Source of the DNA: Streptomyces pilosus
GTDB taxonomy: Bacteria > Actinomycetota > Actinomycetes > Streptomycetales > Streptomycetaceae
Assembly: GCF_014649835.1 (NCBI RefSeq)
Contig: NZ_BMTU01000006.1
Span: 310,001 to 374,000 of the forward strand
Reading direction: 5' to 3'
DNA length: 64,000 bases
The position numbers were made by a program, and so were the translations under genes. Below the pieces are notes generated by a model, which did not search any database, was not told the DNA's origin, and saw nothing but the letters and a program-made list of their open reading frames with translations. Shown here piece after piece: positions 24,503-31,925 of this stretch. Within the stretch, counting starts at the first letter, position 1; each line of letters starts with the position of its first letter.

Positions 24503-24533
24503 GACCCGGCGGTGCCGCCCGCACCGCCGGGTC
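24503..24533. terminator. Hairpin between convergent genes
   Basis: Perfect 13-bp stem (24503-24515 with 24521-24533) and 5-nt CGCCC loop. It lies between the stops of the small protein gene and the convergent acyl-CoA dehydrogenase, so it probably works in both directions. Confidence 0.85.
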
Positions 24534-24544
24534 GTCCGGGTGTC

Positions 24545-25771
24545 CTAGCGGATGGGCATGCCCGACAGGGTGCGGGCGATCACCAGGCGCTGGATCTCGC
24601 TCGTGCCTTCGAAGATCGTATAAATGGCGGCGTCGCGGTGCATCCGCTCGACCGGGTACTCGCGGGTGTAGCCGTTCCCGCCGAGGATCTGGATCGCCTG
24701 GGCGGTGACCTTCTTGGCGGTCTCGCTGGCGAACAGCTTGGACATCGAGCCCTCGGCGGCCGTGAACGGCTTGCCGTTGATCGCCATCCAGGAGGCGCGC
24801 CACACCAGGAGGCGGGCGGCGTCGATCTGGGTGCGCATGTCGGCGAGCTGGAAGGCGACGCCCTGGTTGGCGATGATCGGGCGGCCGAACTGCTCGCGCG
24901 TGGTGGCGTACTCCAGGGCGACCTCGTAGGCCGCGCGGGCGGTGCCCACGGCCATGGCGCCGACGGCCGGGCGGGACGCCTCGAAGGTGGCCATGGCGGC
25001 GTTCTTGACGCGCTCGCCGCCCTTCCTGGCCTTCTCGCGGGCGCGGGCGAGCCGCTCGTCCAGCTTCTCCTTGCCGCCGAGCAGGCAGGAGCCGGGGACG
25101 CGCACGTCGTCCAGGATGACCTCGGCGGTGTGCGAGGCGCGGATGCCGTGCTTCTTGAACTTCTGGCCCTGGGAGCAGCCGGGGGTGCCCGGCGGGATGA
25201 TGAAGGAGGCGTGGCCCTTGGAACCGAGGTCCGGGTCGACGACCGCGACCACGACGTGGACGTTGGCGATGCCGCCGTTGGTGGCCCAGGTCTTGGTGCC
25301 GTTGAGCACCCATTCGTCCTTGGCCTCGTCGTACACCGCGCGGGTGCGCATGGAGGAGACGTCGGAGCCGGCGTCGGGCTCGGAGGAGCAGAACGCGGCG
25401 ACCTTGACGTCGTTGGCGTCGCCGTACATCTGGGGGATCCAGGTGCCGATCTGCTCCTCGGTGCCGTTGGCGAGGACGCCGACGGCGGCGAGGCCGGTGC
25501 CGACGATCGACAGGGCGATGCCGGCGTCGCCCCAGAAGAGCTCCTCCATCGCCACGGGGATGCCCAGGCCACTTGCGTCGAAGTACTGCTGGGCGTAGAA
25601 GTCGAGGGAGTAGATGCCGACCTTGGCGGCCTCCTGGATCACCGGCCAGGGAGTCTCCTCACGCTCGTCCCATTCGGCGGCCGCGGGGCGGATGACGTCG
25701 GCGGCGAAGCCGTGCAGCCAGTCCCGCACCTCCTTCTGTTCGTCGTTGAGCTCCATGGTGAACTCGGCCAT
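24545..25771 (-). CDS. Acyl-CoA dehydrogenase
   Basis: 408 aa from the ATG at 25771 with GGAGGGG just upstream; a longer in-frame start has no ribosome site. Classic ACAD: FCSSEPDAGSDVSSMRTRA and LNGTKTWATNGGIANVHVVVA (FAD and substrate), REQFGRPIIANQGVAFQLADM, ILGGNGYTREYPVERMHRDAAIYTIFEGTSEIQRLVIARTL with the C-terminal catalytic-region motif. A Lys/Arg-rich insertion (KEKLDERLARAREKARKGGERVKN) near residue 245 is unusual for the family. It introduces the 2,3-double bond into acyl-CoA. Divergent from a TetR regulator with a clear palindrome between them. Confidence 0.93.
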   Translation of the reverse strand: MAEFTMELNDEQKEVRDWLHGFAADVIRPAAAEWDEREETPWPVIQEAAKVGIYSLDFYAQQYFDASGLGIPVAMEELFWGDAGIALSIVGTGLAAVGVLANGTEEQIGTWIPQMYGDANDVKVAAFCSSEPDAGSDVSSMRTRAVYDEAKDEWVLNGTKTWATNGGIANVHVVVAVVDPDLGSKGHASFIIPPGTPGCSQGQKFKKHGIRASHTAEVILDDVRVPGSCLLGGKEKLDERLARAREKARKGGERVKNAAMATFEASRPAVGAMAVGTARAAYEVALEYATTREQFGRPIIANQGVAFQLADMRTQIDAARLLVWRASWMAINGKPFTAAEGSMSKLFASETAKKVTAQAIQILGGNGYTREYPVERMHRDAAIYTIFEGTSEIQRLVIARTLSGMPIR

Positions 25772-25796
25772 GACCCCTCCAGCGGCGCGCACGTGC

Positions 25797-25836
25797 GTGT
25801 TACTTCCGGTAACACCGAGTCTGTTACCCGTGGGTA
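25797..25836. promoter_or_regulatory. Two inverted repeats, probable TetR operator
   Basis: GTGTTAC-N5-GTAACAC (25797-25815) is a perfect 7-5-7 palindrome. A second, TACCC-GT-GGGTA (25825-25836), follows and is preceded by another GTTAC half-site. They lie in the divergent region between the acyl-CoA dehydrogenase (start 25771) and the TetR gene (start 25944). This is the expected layout of an autoregulated repressor. Confidence 0.7.
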
Positions 25837-25943
25837 GGAAAAGTCAACTCCTCAGGGCCGGCCGGTATCCCGTTCGATGGCCGCCGGCCCTTCAGTGCTA
25901 GTTTGCGCAGGCGTCACCGAACCAGCACGGGTGGGGAGAGCTC

Positions 25944-26585
25944 ATGGACACCACACAGCGGACCGATCAGCAGCGGTCCGCCGACCGACGCCGGCGCGAG
26001 CTGCTGGAGGCCGCCGACCGAGTGGTGCTGCGCGACGGTCCCGGAGCCTCGATGAACGCGATCGCCGCCGAGGCCGGCATCACCAAGCCGATCCTCTACC
26101 GGCACTTCGGTGACAAGGGAGGACTTTACGCCGCCCTGGCCAAGCGCCACACCGACGCGCTGCTGGACTCGCTGCGGGCCGCGCTGGACGCCCCGGCGGA
26201 CCGGCGCGAGCGGGTCGAGGCCACCCTGGACACCTACCTGTCGGCCATCGAGGCACGCCCGCAGGTGTACCGGTTCCTGATGCACCCCGCGGAGGGGGCG
26301 CCCAGCGAGCAGGGCTTCGACGTCGGCAAGCACTCGGCCCCGCTGCTGCGGCGCATGGGCGAGGAACTGGCCCAGGTGATCGAGGAGAGGCTGGACCTCG
26401 GGCCCGGCAGCCAGCAGCTGGCCCGGGTGTGGGGGCACGGCATCGTCGGCATGATGCATGCCGCCGGTGACTGGTGGCTCGGCGAACGCCCCTGCTCCCG
26501 CGAGGAGTTGGTGCGCAGCCTGGCCGACCTGCTCTGGGGCCGGCTGGCGGCGGCGGGCGACAAGGTCGGCAGCCCCGGCTTCTGA
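25944..26585 (+). CDS. TetR-family transcriptional regulator
   Basis: 213 aa. The N-terminal helix-turn-helix is standard (RRRELLEAADRVVLRDGPGASMNAIAAEAGITKPILYRHFGDKGGLYAAL, about 17-66). The C-terminal ligand domain is all-helical and includes VYRFLMHPAEGAPSEQGFDVG and VWGHGIVGMMHAAGDWWLG, a pattern I associate with actinobacterial TetRs beside acyl-CoA dehydrogenase genes. It probably represses the divergent dehydrogenase and itself through the palindromes at 25797-25836 and is released by an acyl-CoA. Ligand identity is inference. Confidence 0.92.
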   Translation: MDTTQRTDQQRSADRRRRELLEAADRVVLRDGPGASMNAIAAEAGITKPILYRHFGDKGGLYAALAKRHTDALLDSLRAALDAPADRRERVEATLDTYLSAIEARPQVYRFLMHPAEGAPSEQGFDVGKHSAPLLRRMGEELAQVIEERLDLGPGSQQLARVWGHGIVGMMHAAGDWWLGERPCSREELVRSLADLLWGRLAAAGDKVGSPGF

Positions 26586-26603
26586 GGGACCCGGGTGCCG
26601 GGG

Positions 26604-26651
26604 TCCGCAGACCGTCCGGTCCGCAGACCGTCCGGTCCGCAGACCGTCCGG
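26604..26651. repeat. Three perfect tandem 16-bp repeats
   Basis: TCCGCAGACCGTCCGG occurs three times head to tail with no mismatch (26604-26619, 26620-26635, 26636-26651). It lies in the 100-bp convergent gap between the TetR gene and peptide deformylase. Perfect copies imply a recent expansion or a multi-copy binding site. Confidence 0.9.
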
Positions 26652-26685
26652 CTTCCGGGCACCACCGGGCCCGGGCGGTCCGCTC

Positions 26686-27231
26686 TCAGTCCGGGCGGTT
26701 CCAGGACGCGCGGCGCGCCCGGCGCATCAGCCTGCGGTGCCGCCACCCCGTCAGGCGGTCGGCGTAGATCCGCCCCTCCAGGTGGTCGTACTCGTGCTGG
26801 AGGCACCGGGCGAAGAACCCGGTGCCGTGGACGGTGACCGGTTCGCCGGTCGCCGTGAAGCCCTCGACCACGGCGTGGTCGTACCGCTCCGTCCCCGCCT
26901 CCAGGCCGGGCAGCGACAGGCAGCCCTCCGGGCCGCGCACCACCACCCCGTCCACCTCGGCCAGCCGCGGGTTCACCACGTGGCCCCGGTGCCGCACGTC
27001 CTCGTCGTCCGGACAGTCGTAGACGAACACCCGCAGGGCCTCGCCGACCTGGTTGGCCGCCAGGCCCACCCCCTGGGCCGCGTACATCGTCGCGAACAAG
27101 TCCTCCACCAGACGGGACAGTTCCGGACCGAATCCGGTGACCTCCCGGCAGGGTGCGTGCAACACGGGGTCGCCGAGCAGGGTGAGGGGCCGGACACGTC
27201 CGTGGACGCCGGGGATGGAGCCGTCTCGCAT
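26686..27231 (-). CDS. def: Peptide deformylase
   Basis: 181 aa metalloenzyme removing the formyl group from nascent proteins. All three motifs are present: GVGLAANQ (54-61), EGCLSLPG with metal-ligand Cys104 and QHEYDHLEG with His146, Glu147 and His150. The third motif has Tyr where many have Met, within family range. Streptomyces usually encode several deformylases, so this is probably a non-sole copy. The C-terminus is basic (WRHRRLMRRARRASWNR). It is divergent from murT and convergent on the TetR gene. Confidence 0.95.
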   Translation of the reverse strand: MRDGSIPGVHGRVRPLTLLGDPVLHAPCREVTGFGPELSRLVEDLFATMYAAQGVGLAANQVGEALRVFVYDCPDDEDVRHRGHVVNPRLAEVDGVVVRGPEGCLSLPGLEAGTERYDHAVVEGFTATGEPVTVHGTGFFARCLQHEYDHLEGRIYADRLTGWRHRRLMRRARRASWNRPD

Positions 27232-27284
27232 GGCGGCAAGAGTACGGTCCTTCCAGCAACGCCCGTCTCACGATGGTGCCGCGG

Positions 27285-27314
27285 TTCAGGAGTGCGAATG
27301 GATCTCGATAGGCT
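27285..27314 (+). promoter_or_regulatory. Candidate murT-gatD promoter
   Basis: TTCAGG (27285-27290) and TAGGCT (27309-27314) are separated by 18 bp and lie about 65 bp before the murT ATG, which itself has AAGGAGG. A housekeeping-type -35/-10 arrangement, judged by eye. Confidence 0.4.
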
Positions 27315-27377
27315 GAGGTCTCACCACGTGGCCGTCAGGCACAGACGCGGCGCGTACGCAAGGAGGATCGAGAACTG

Positions 27378-28616
27378 ATGGCAGGCAACTCGGACCCGCT
27401 CTCGCCGCGGGCCAAGCTGGCCGTGACCGCCGGCAAGGCGGTCGCGGCGGCATCCCGCGCCGCCGGACGCGGCAGCGGTTCGGTGATCGGCGGCCGGGTG
27501 GCACTCAAACTCGACCCCGATCTCCTCGCCCGGCTCGCCCAGAACCTGGACTGCGTCCTGGTCTCGGCGACCAACGGCAAGACCACCACCACCCGGCTGA
27601 TCGCCGAGGCGCTCAGGGCCGCGGGCCCCGTCGTCTCCAACGCGCTCGGCGCCAACATGCCGGCCGGCATCACCTCGGCGCTCGCGGGCGGCTCGGACGC
27701 CAAGTTCGGCGTCATCGAGGTCGACGAGAAGTACCTGGCCGGTGTCGCCCGGGACACCGACCCGAAGTGCATCGCGCTGCTCAACCTCTCCCGTGACCAG
27801 CTCGACCGCGCCGCCGAGACCCGGATGCTCGCGGAGAACTGGCGCGAGGGCCTGGCCGGCTCCAAGGCGGTCGTCGTCGCCAACGCCGACGACCCGCTGG
27901 TGGTGTGGGCCGCCTCCTCCTCCCCCAACGTGATCTGGGTCGCCGCCGGCCAGATGTGGAAGGACGACGCCTGGTCCTGCCCGTCCTGCGGCGGTGTGAT
28001 GCAGCGCCCCGGCGACGACTGGTTCTGCGGCGAGTGCGGCTTCCGCCGGCCCACCCCGAGCTGGGCGCTCTCCGGCGACCACGTGCTCGACCCGCACGGC
28101 TCCGCCTGGCCGATCCACCTCCAGCTCCCGGGCCGCGCCAACAAGGCCAACGCCGCGTCCTCCGCGGCCGTCGCCGCCGTGTTCGGGGTGCCGCCGCAGG
28201 TCGCCCTGGAGCGCATGTACCAGGTGCAGGCCGTGGCCGGCCGCTACGACGTGGTCCAGTTCGAGGGCCGTGACCTGCGTCTGCTCCTCGCCAAGAACCC
28301 GGCGGGCTGGCTGGAGACGTTCTCGCTGATCGACCCGCCGCCGACCCCGGTGATCCTCTCGGTGAACGCGCGCGGCGCCGACGGCACCGACACCTCCTGG
28401 CTGTGGGACGTCGACTACACGCGGCTGACCGGCCACCCGATCTGCGTCGTCGGTGACCGCAAGCTCGACCTCGCGGTGCGTCTGGAGGTCGCGAACCAGC
28501 AGTTCCAGGTCTGCGAGAACCTCGACCAGGCGGTGCAGCTGTGCCCGCCCGGCCGGATCGAGGTCATCGCGAACTACACCGCGTTCCAGGACCTGCGCCG
28601 CCGCGTCGGCAACTGA
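27378..28616 (+). CDS. murT: Lipid II isoglutaminyl synthase, Mur-ligase subunit
   Basis: 412 aa. With GatD it amidates the alpha-carboxyl of D-Glu in the peptidoglycan stem peptide. The Mur-ligase P-loop ATNGKTTTT (64-72) and central motifs (IEVDEKYL, NLSRDQLDR) are followed by a four-Cys zinc ribbon (Cys201, Cys204, Cys217, Cys220) that is diagnostic for MurT. The C-terminal DUF1727 region (NPAGWLETFSLI...) is present. AAGGAGG lies before the ATG. It precedes gatD by 24 bp, as in other Gram-positives where the proteins form a heterodimer. Confidence 0.96.
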   Translation: MAGNSDPLSPRAKLAVTAGKAVAAASRAAGRGSGSVIGGRVALKLDPDLLARLAQNLDCVLVSATNGKTTTTRLIAEALRAAGPVVSNALGANMPAGITSALAGGSDAKFGVIEVDEKYLAGVARDTDPKCIALLNLSRDQLDRAAETRMLAENWREGLAGSKAVVVANADDPLVVWAASSSPNVIWVAAGQMWKDDAWSCPSCGGVMQRPGDDWFCGECGFRRPTPSWALSGDHVLDPHGSAWPIHLQLPGRANKANAASSAAVAAVFGVPPQVALERMYQVQAVAGRYDVVQFEGRDLRLLLAKNPAGWLETFSLIDPPPTPVILSVNARGADGTDTSWLWDVDYTRLTGHPICVVGDRKLDLAVRLEVANQQFQVCENLDQAVQLCPPGRIEVIANYTAFQDLRRRVGN

Positions 28617-28640
28617 CCACGACACCTCAGGGGACTTGAA

Positions 28641-29369
28641 GTGAGCGACAACCAGCTGCGGGTCGTCTGGATCTACCCGGACCTGCTCAGCACGTACGGC
28701 GACCAGGGCAACGCGCTCGTCGTGGAGCGCCGGGCGCGGCAGCGCGGCCTGGACGTGGCGCGGCTCGACGTGCGCAGCGACCAGCCGATCCCGACCTCCG
28801 GCGACATCTACCTGATCGGCGGCGGCGAGGACCGTCCGCAACGGCTGGCCGCCGAGCGGCTGCGCCGCGACGGCGGTCTGCACCGCGCGGTGGAGAACGG
28901 CGCGATCGTCTTCTCCGTCTGCGCCGGCTACCAGATCCTCGGGCACGAGTTCATCAACGACCTCGGCCAGCGCGAGCCCGGCCTCGGTCTGCTCGACGTG
29001 GTCTCGGTACGCGGTGAGGGCGCCCGGTGCGTCGGCGACGTACTCGCCGACATCAACCCCCAGCTGGGGCTGCCCCCGCTGACCGGGTTCGAGAACCACC
29101 AGGGCGTCACCCACCTGGGCCCCACCGCCCGCCCGTTCGCCCAGGTGCGCTTCGGCAACGGCAACGGCACCGGTGACGGCACCGAGGGCGCGTTCAACGG
29201 GACCGTCTTCGGCACGTACATGCACGGCCCCGTGCTGGCGCGCAACCCGCAGATCGCCGACCTGCTGCTGAAGCTGGCGCTGGACGTCAACGCGCTGCCG
29301 CCCACCGACGACCGGTGGTACGAGGCGCTGCGCACCGAGCGGATCGCGGCGGCGCAGCAGCCCGCCTGA
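28641..29369 (+). CDS. gatD: Lipid II isoglutaminyl synthase, glutaminase subunit
   Basis: 242 aa class-I CobB/CobQ-like glutamine amidotransferase that supplies ammonia to MurT. The nucleophile is Cys94 in FSVCAGYQILGHEF and the catalytic His is 195 in GTYMHGPVLARNP; no classic Glu follows, as expected for this subgroup. GTG start with AGGGGA upstream. Residues GNGNGTGDGTEG (about 174-185) form a short low-complexity loop. Second gene of the murT-gatD operon; acts in the cytoplasm on lipid-linked precursor. Confidence 0.95.
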   Translation: MSDNQLRVVWIYPDLLSTYGDQGNALVVERRARQRGLDVARLDVRSDQPIPTSGDIYLIGGGEDRPQRLAAERLRRDGGLHRAVENGAIVFSVCAGYQILGHEFINDLGQREPGLGLLDVVSVRGEGARCVGDVLADINPQLGLPPLTGFENHQGVTHLGPTARPFAQVRFGNGNGTGDGTEGAFNGTVFGTYMHGPVLARNPQIADLLLKLALDVNALPPTDDRWYEALRTERIAAAQQPA

Positions 29370-29568
29370 GGCGTCCGCGAGCCGTGGGGACACGGGCGTC
29401 GGACGGGCCCGGACGGCCCGTCTGACGCCTGCTCCGCACAGGTGAGCGGTGTCGTCCAGCAGGCGGACGCGGGATGCGGTCCGGGCCCCCACAGCCGCTA
29501 GGGTGGCGGGGATCGAGCCGGACAGCGCGGTCCGGTCCCGGCCCACATCGAGAAGGTTGTTTCGGGCT

Positions 29569-30594
29569 ATGCGCATTGGTGTCCTCACCTCCGGCGGCGA
29601 CTGCCCCGGCCTGAACGCCGTCATCCGGTCCGTCGTGCACCGCGCCGTCGTCGACCACGGCGACGAGGTCATCGGCTTCCGTGACGGGTGGAAGGGCCTC
29701 CTGGAGGCCGACTACCTCAAGCTCGACCTCGACGCGGTGAGCGGCATCCTCGCCCGCGGCGGCACCATCCTCGGCTCCTCCCGGGTCCGTCCCGAGCATC
29801 TGCGGGACGGCGTGGAGCGGGCCAGGGGGCACGTCCAGGAACTCGGCCTCGACGCGATCATCCCGATCGGCGGCGAGGGCACGCTCAAGGCGGCCCGGCT
29901 GCTCTCCGACAACGGCCTGCCGATAGTGGGCGTGCCGAAGACCATCGACAACGACATCGCCGTCACCGACGTCACCTTCGGGTTCGACACCGCCGTCGGT
30001 GTGGCGACCGAGGCCCTGGACCGGCTGAAGACCACCGCCGAGTCCCACCAGCGCGTGCTGATCGTGGAGGTCATGGGCCGGCACACGGGGTGGATCGCGC
30101 TGCACTCCGGCATGGCCGCCGGCGCGCACGCCGTCGTCGTGCCCGAGCGGCCCTTCGACATCGACGAGCTGACCGCGAAGGTCGGCGAGCGGTTCTCGGC
30201 CGGCAAGCGGTTCGCGATCGTGGTCGCCGCGGAGGGGGCCAAGCCCAAGGCCGGGACGATGGACTTCGACGAGGGCGGCAGGGACGTCTACGGCCACGAG
30301 CGGTTCGCCGGGATCGCCCGGCAGCTCTCCCTGGAGCTGGAGGCGCGGCTCGGCAAGGAGGCCCGGCCGGTGATCCTCGGACACGTGCAGCGCGGCGGGA
30401 CGCCCACGGCGTACGACAGGGTGCTGGCGACGCGGTTCGGGTGGCACGCGGTGGAGGCGGTGCACCGCGGTGAGTTCGGACGGATGACGGCGCTGCGGGG
30501 GACGGACATCGTGATGGTGCCGCTCGCGGAGGCGGTGGAGACGCTGAAGACGGTGCCGGAGGCGCGGTACGCGGAGGCGGAGTGCGTGCTGTGA
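29569..30594 (+). CDS. pfkA: 6-phosphofructokinase, ATP-dependent type
   Basis: 341 aa from the ATG at 29569. It phosphorylates fructose-6-phosphate in glycolysis. Motifs: LTSGGDCPGLNAVIRSV (N-terminal phosphate loop), PIGGEGTLKAA with Gly104, VPKTIDNDI with Lys124, EVMGRHTGWIAL and GHVQRGGTPTAYDR. Gly104 points to ATP as phosphoryl donor, since pyrophosphate enzymes carry Asp there; Lys124 is the actinobacterial group III state. Streptomyces usually carry several pfkA copies, so this may not be the main one. Monocistronic, 199 bp after gatD. Confidence 0.95.
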   Translation: MRIGVLTSGGDCPGLNAVIRSVVHRAVVDHGDEVIGFRDGWKGLLEADYLKLDLDAVSGILARGGTILGSSRVRPEHLRDGVERARGHVQELGLDAIIPIGGEGTLKAARLLSDNGLPIVGVPKTIDNDIAVTDVTFGFDTAVGVATEALDRLKTTAESHQRVLIVEVMGRHTGWIALHSGMAAGAHAVVVPERPFDIDELTAKVGERFSAGKRFAIVVAAEGAKPKAGTMDFDEGGRDVYGHERFAGIARQLSLELEARLGKEARPVILGHVQRGGTPTAYDRVLATRFGWHAVEAVHRGEFGRMTALRGTDIVMVPLAEAVETLKTVPEARYAEAECVL

Positions 30595-30764
30595 GCCTCC
30601 GGGTCCTGCCCGGTCCGTGAGGCCGTCCGCGGGCCGGGGACCGGCTGTGGTTCCTCGCACACCCGATGGCTTTTTCCCGACCCCGGTCACTGGAGTGGCT
30701 GGGGCCGGCCGTAATGTGAGTGCGGACGGATCGGGTACAACCTGCACGAAAATGGAGCCGGCGG

Positions 30765-31715
30765 ATGGATCACAGCGGGCACGGTATGACGATGGATCTG
30801 CCGCCGTTCACGCTGGGGCGGGGGCTCGCCTGGTCGGCGGATCCCTTCTTTCTCGTCGCCTGCCTGCTGGGACTGGCACTGTACGGCTGGGGTGTCGTCC
30901 GGCTGGCGCGGCGCGGTGACAAGTGGCCGGTGGGGCGGACCGTCGCGTTCGTCACCGGTGTGCTGAGCATCGTTCTCATGATGTGCACCGCGCTGAACGA
31001 CTACGGCATGGTCATGTTCAGCGTGCACATGGTGCAGCACATGGTGATCAGCATGGTGTCACCGATCCTGATCCTGCTCGGCGCCCCGATCACGCTGGCC
31101 CTGCGCGCGCTGCCGCCCGCCGGGCGGGGCCGCAAGGGACCGCGCGAGCTGCTGCTGATGCTGCTGCACAGCCACTACATGCGGCTCGTCACGCACCCCG
31201 TGTTCACCATTCCGCTGTTCATCGCGAGCCTGTACGGGCTGTACTTCACGCCTTTGTTCGACTTCCTGATGGGCTCCCAGGTGGGGCACATCGCGATGAT
31301 GGTGCATTTCCTCGCCGTCGGCCTGGTCTTCTTCTGGCCGATCATGGGCGTGGATCCCGGCCCGCACCGGCCGGGTTATCTGATGCGCATGCTGGAACTG
31401 TTCGCGGGCATGCCGTTCCACGCCTTTTTCGGCATCGCGCTGATGATGGCGTCGACGCCGATGGTGACGACCTTCGAGAACCCGCCCGGTTCGCTCGGCA
31501 TCGACGCCCTGTCCGACCAGAACGCGGCCGGCGGGATCGCCTGGGCGTTCAGTGAGGTGCCCTCCGTCCTGGTGCTGATCGCGCTGCTGTTCCAGTGGTA
31601 CGCCTCGGACCAGCGGCAGGCCAGGCGCACGGACCGCGCGGCCGACCGGGACGGGGACAAGGAACTCCAGGCGTACAACGCCTATCTGGCCTCTTTGAAC
31701 TCACCCGGGAACTGA
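30765..31715 (+). CDS. Cytochrome c oxidase assembly factor, CtaG (Caa3) family
   Basis: 316 aa polytopic membrane protein, start chosen at the ATG preceding HSGHGMTMDLPPF. At least six or seven hydrophobic helices are visible (FFLVACLLGLALYGWGVV; VAFVTGVLSIVLMMCTALN; HMVQHMVISMVSPILILLGAPITLAL; PVFTIPLFIASLYGLYF; IAMMVHFLAVGLVFFWPIMGVDP; WAFSEVPSVLVLIALLFQWY). Conserved His residues (HMVQHM, HFLAVG) and the Met/His-rich N-terminus suggest copper handling. The family is linked to delivering copper to oxidase centres in Gram-positives. No oxidase genes are adjacent. Confidence 0.88.
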   Translation: MDHSGHGMTMDLPPFTLGRGLAWSADPFFLVACLLGLALYGWGVVRLARRGDKWPVGRTVAFVTGVLSIVLMMCTALNDYGMVMFSVHMVQHMVISMVSPILILLGAPITLALRALPPAGRGRKGPRELLLMLLHSHYMRLVTHPVFTIPLFIASLYGLYFTPLFDFLMGSQVGHIAMMVHFLAVGLVFFWPIMGVDPGPHRPGYLMRMLELFAGMPFHAFFGIALMMASTPMVTTFENPPGSLGIDALSDQNAAGGIAWAFSEVPSVLVLIALLFQWYASDQRQARRTDRAADRDGDKELQAYNAYLASLNSPGN

Positions 31716-31737
31716 ATTCACCGCTTTTTCGGCCCCC

Positions 31738-31765
31738 TTGAACGGGCTTTTTCCTCCAGTAGCAT
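31738..31765 (+). promoter_or_regulatory. Promoter before the short ORF and kinase
   Basis: TTGAAC (31738-31743) and TAGCAT (31760-31765) with a 16-bp spacer, followed 35 bp later by the short ORF with its own GGGGGAG ribosome site. It is in the only AT-richer part of the 206-bp gap after the CtaG gene. Confidence 0.5.
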
Positions 31766-31799
31766 GATGCTTTCGGGGGAACCGCGGGGGGAGCGGTCA

Positions 31800-31925
31800 A
31801 TGGGAATGCTCATGTCCGTGCAGGGGGTGAACGGGGCGGCGATGCGGAACACCGCCCCCGTTTCCCCTCACCGCACGAGGGAATCCACCGTCGCGACCGA
31901 ACGCCGTGTCCGGGCCCGGAAGTGA
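31800..31925 (+). CDS. 41-aa ORF translationally coupled to the Ser/Thr kinase
   Basis: ATG at 31800 with GGGGGAG 6 nt upstream, and a stop (31923-31925) that overlaps the kinase GTG as GTGA. The peptide begins MGMLMSVQGVNGAAMRNTAP and ends with an Arg-rich stretch (TERRVRARK). It has no recognisable family. It may be a small protein or a leader whose translation feeds the kinase start. The well-spaced ribosome site and exact coupling argue it is translated; codon bias is weak evidence at this length. Confidence 0.45.
   Translation: MGMLMSVQGVNGAAMRNTAPVSPHRTRESTVATERRVRARK

Noticed and set aside
29569..30594. PfkA considered as a pyrophosphate-dependent enzyme
   Set aside because: Position 104 is Gly, not the Asp expected in PPi enzymes.
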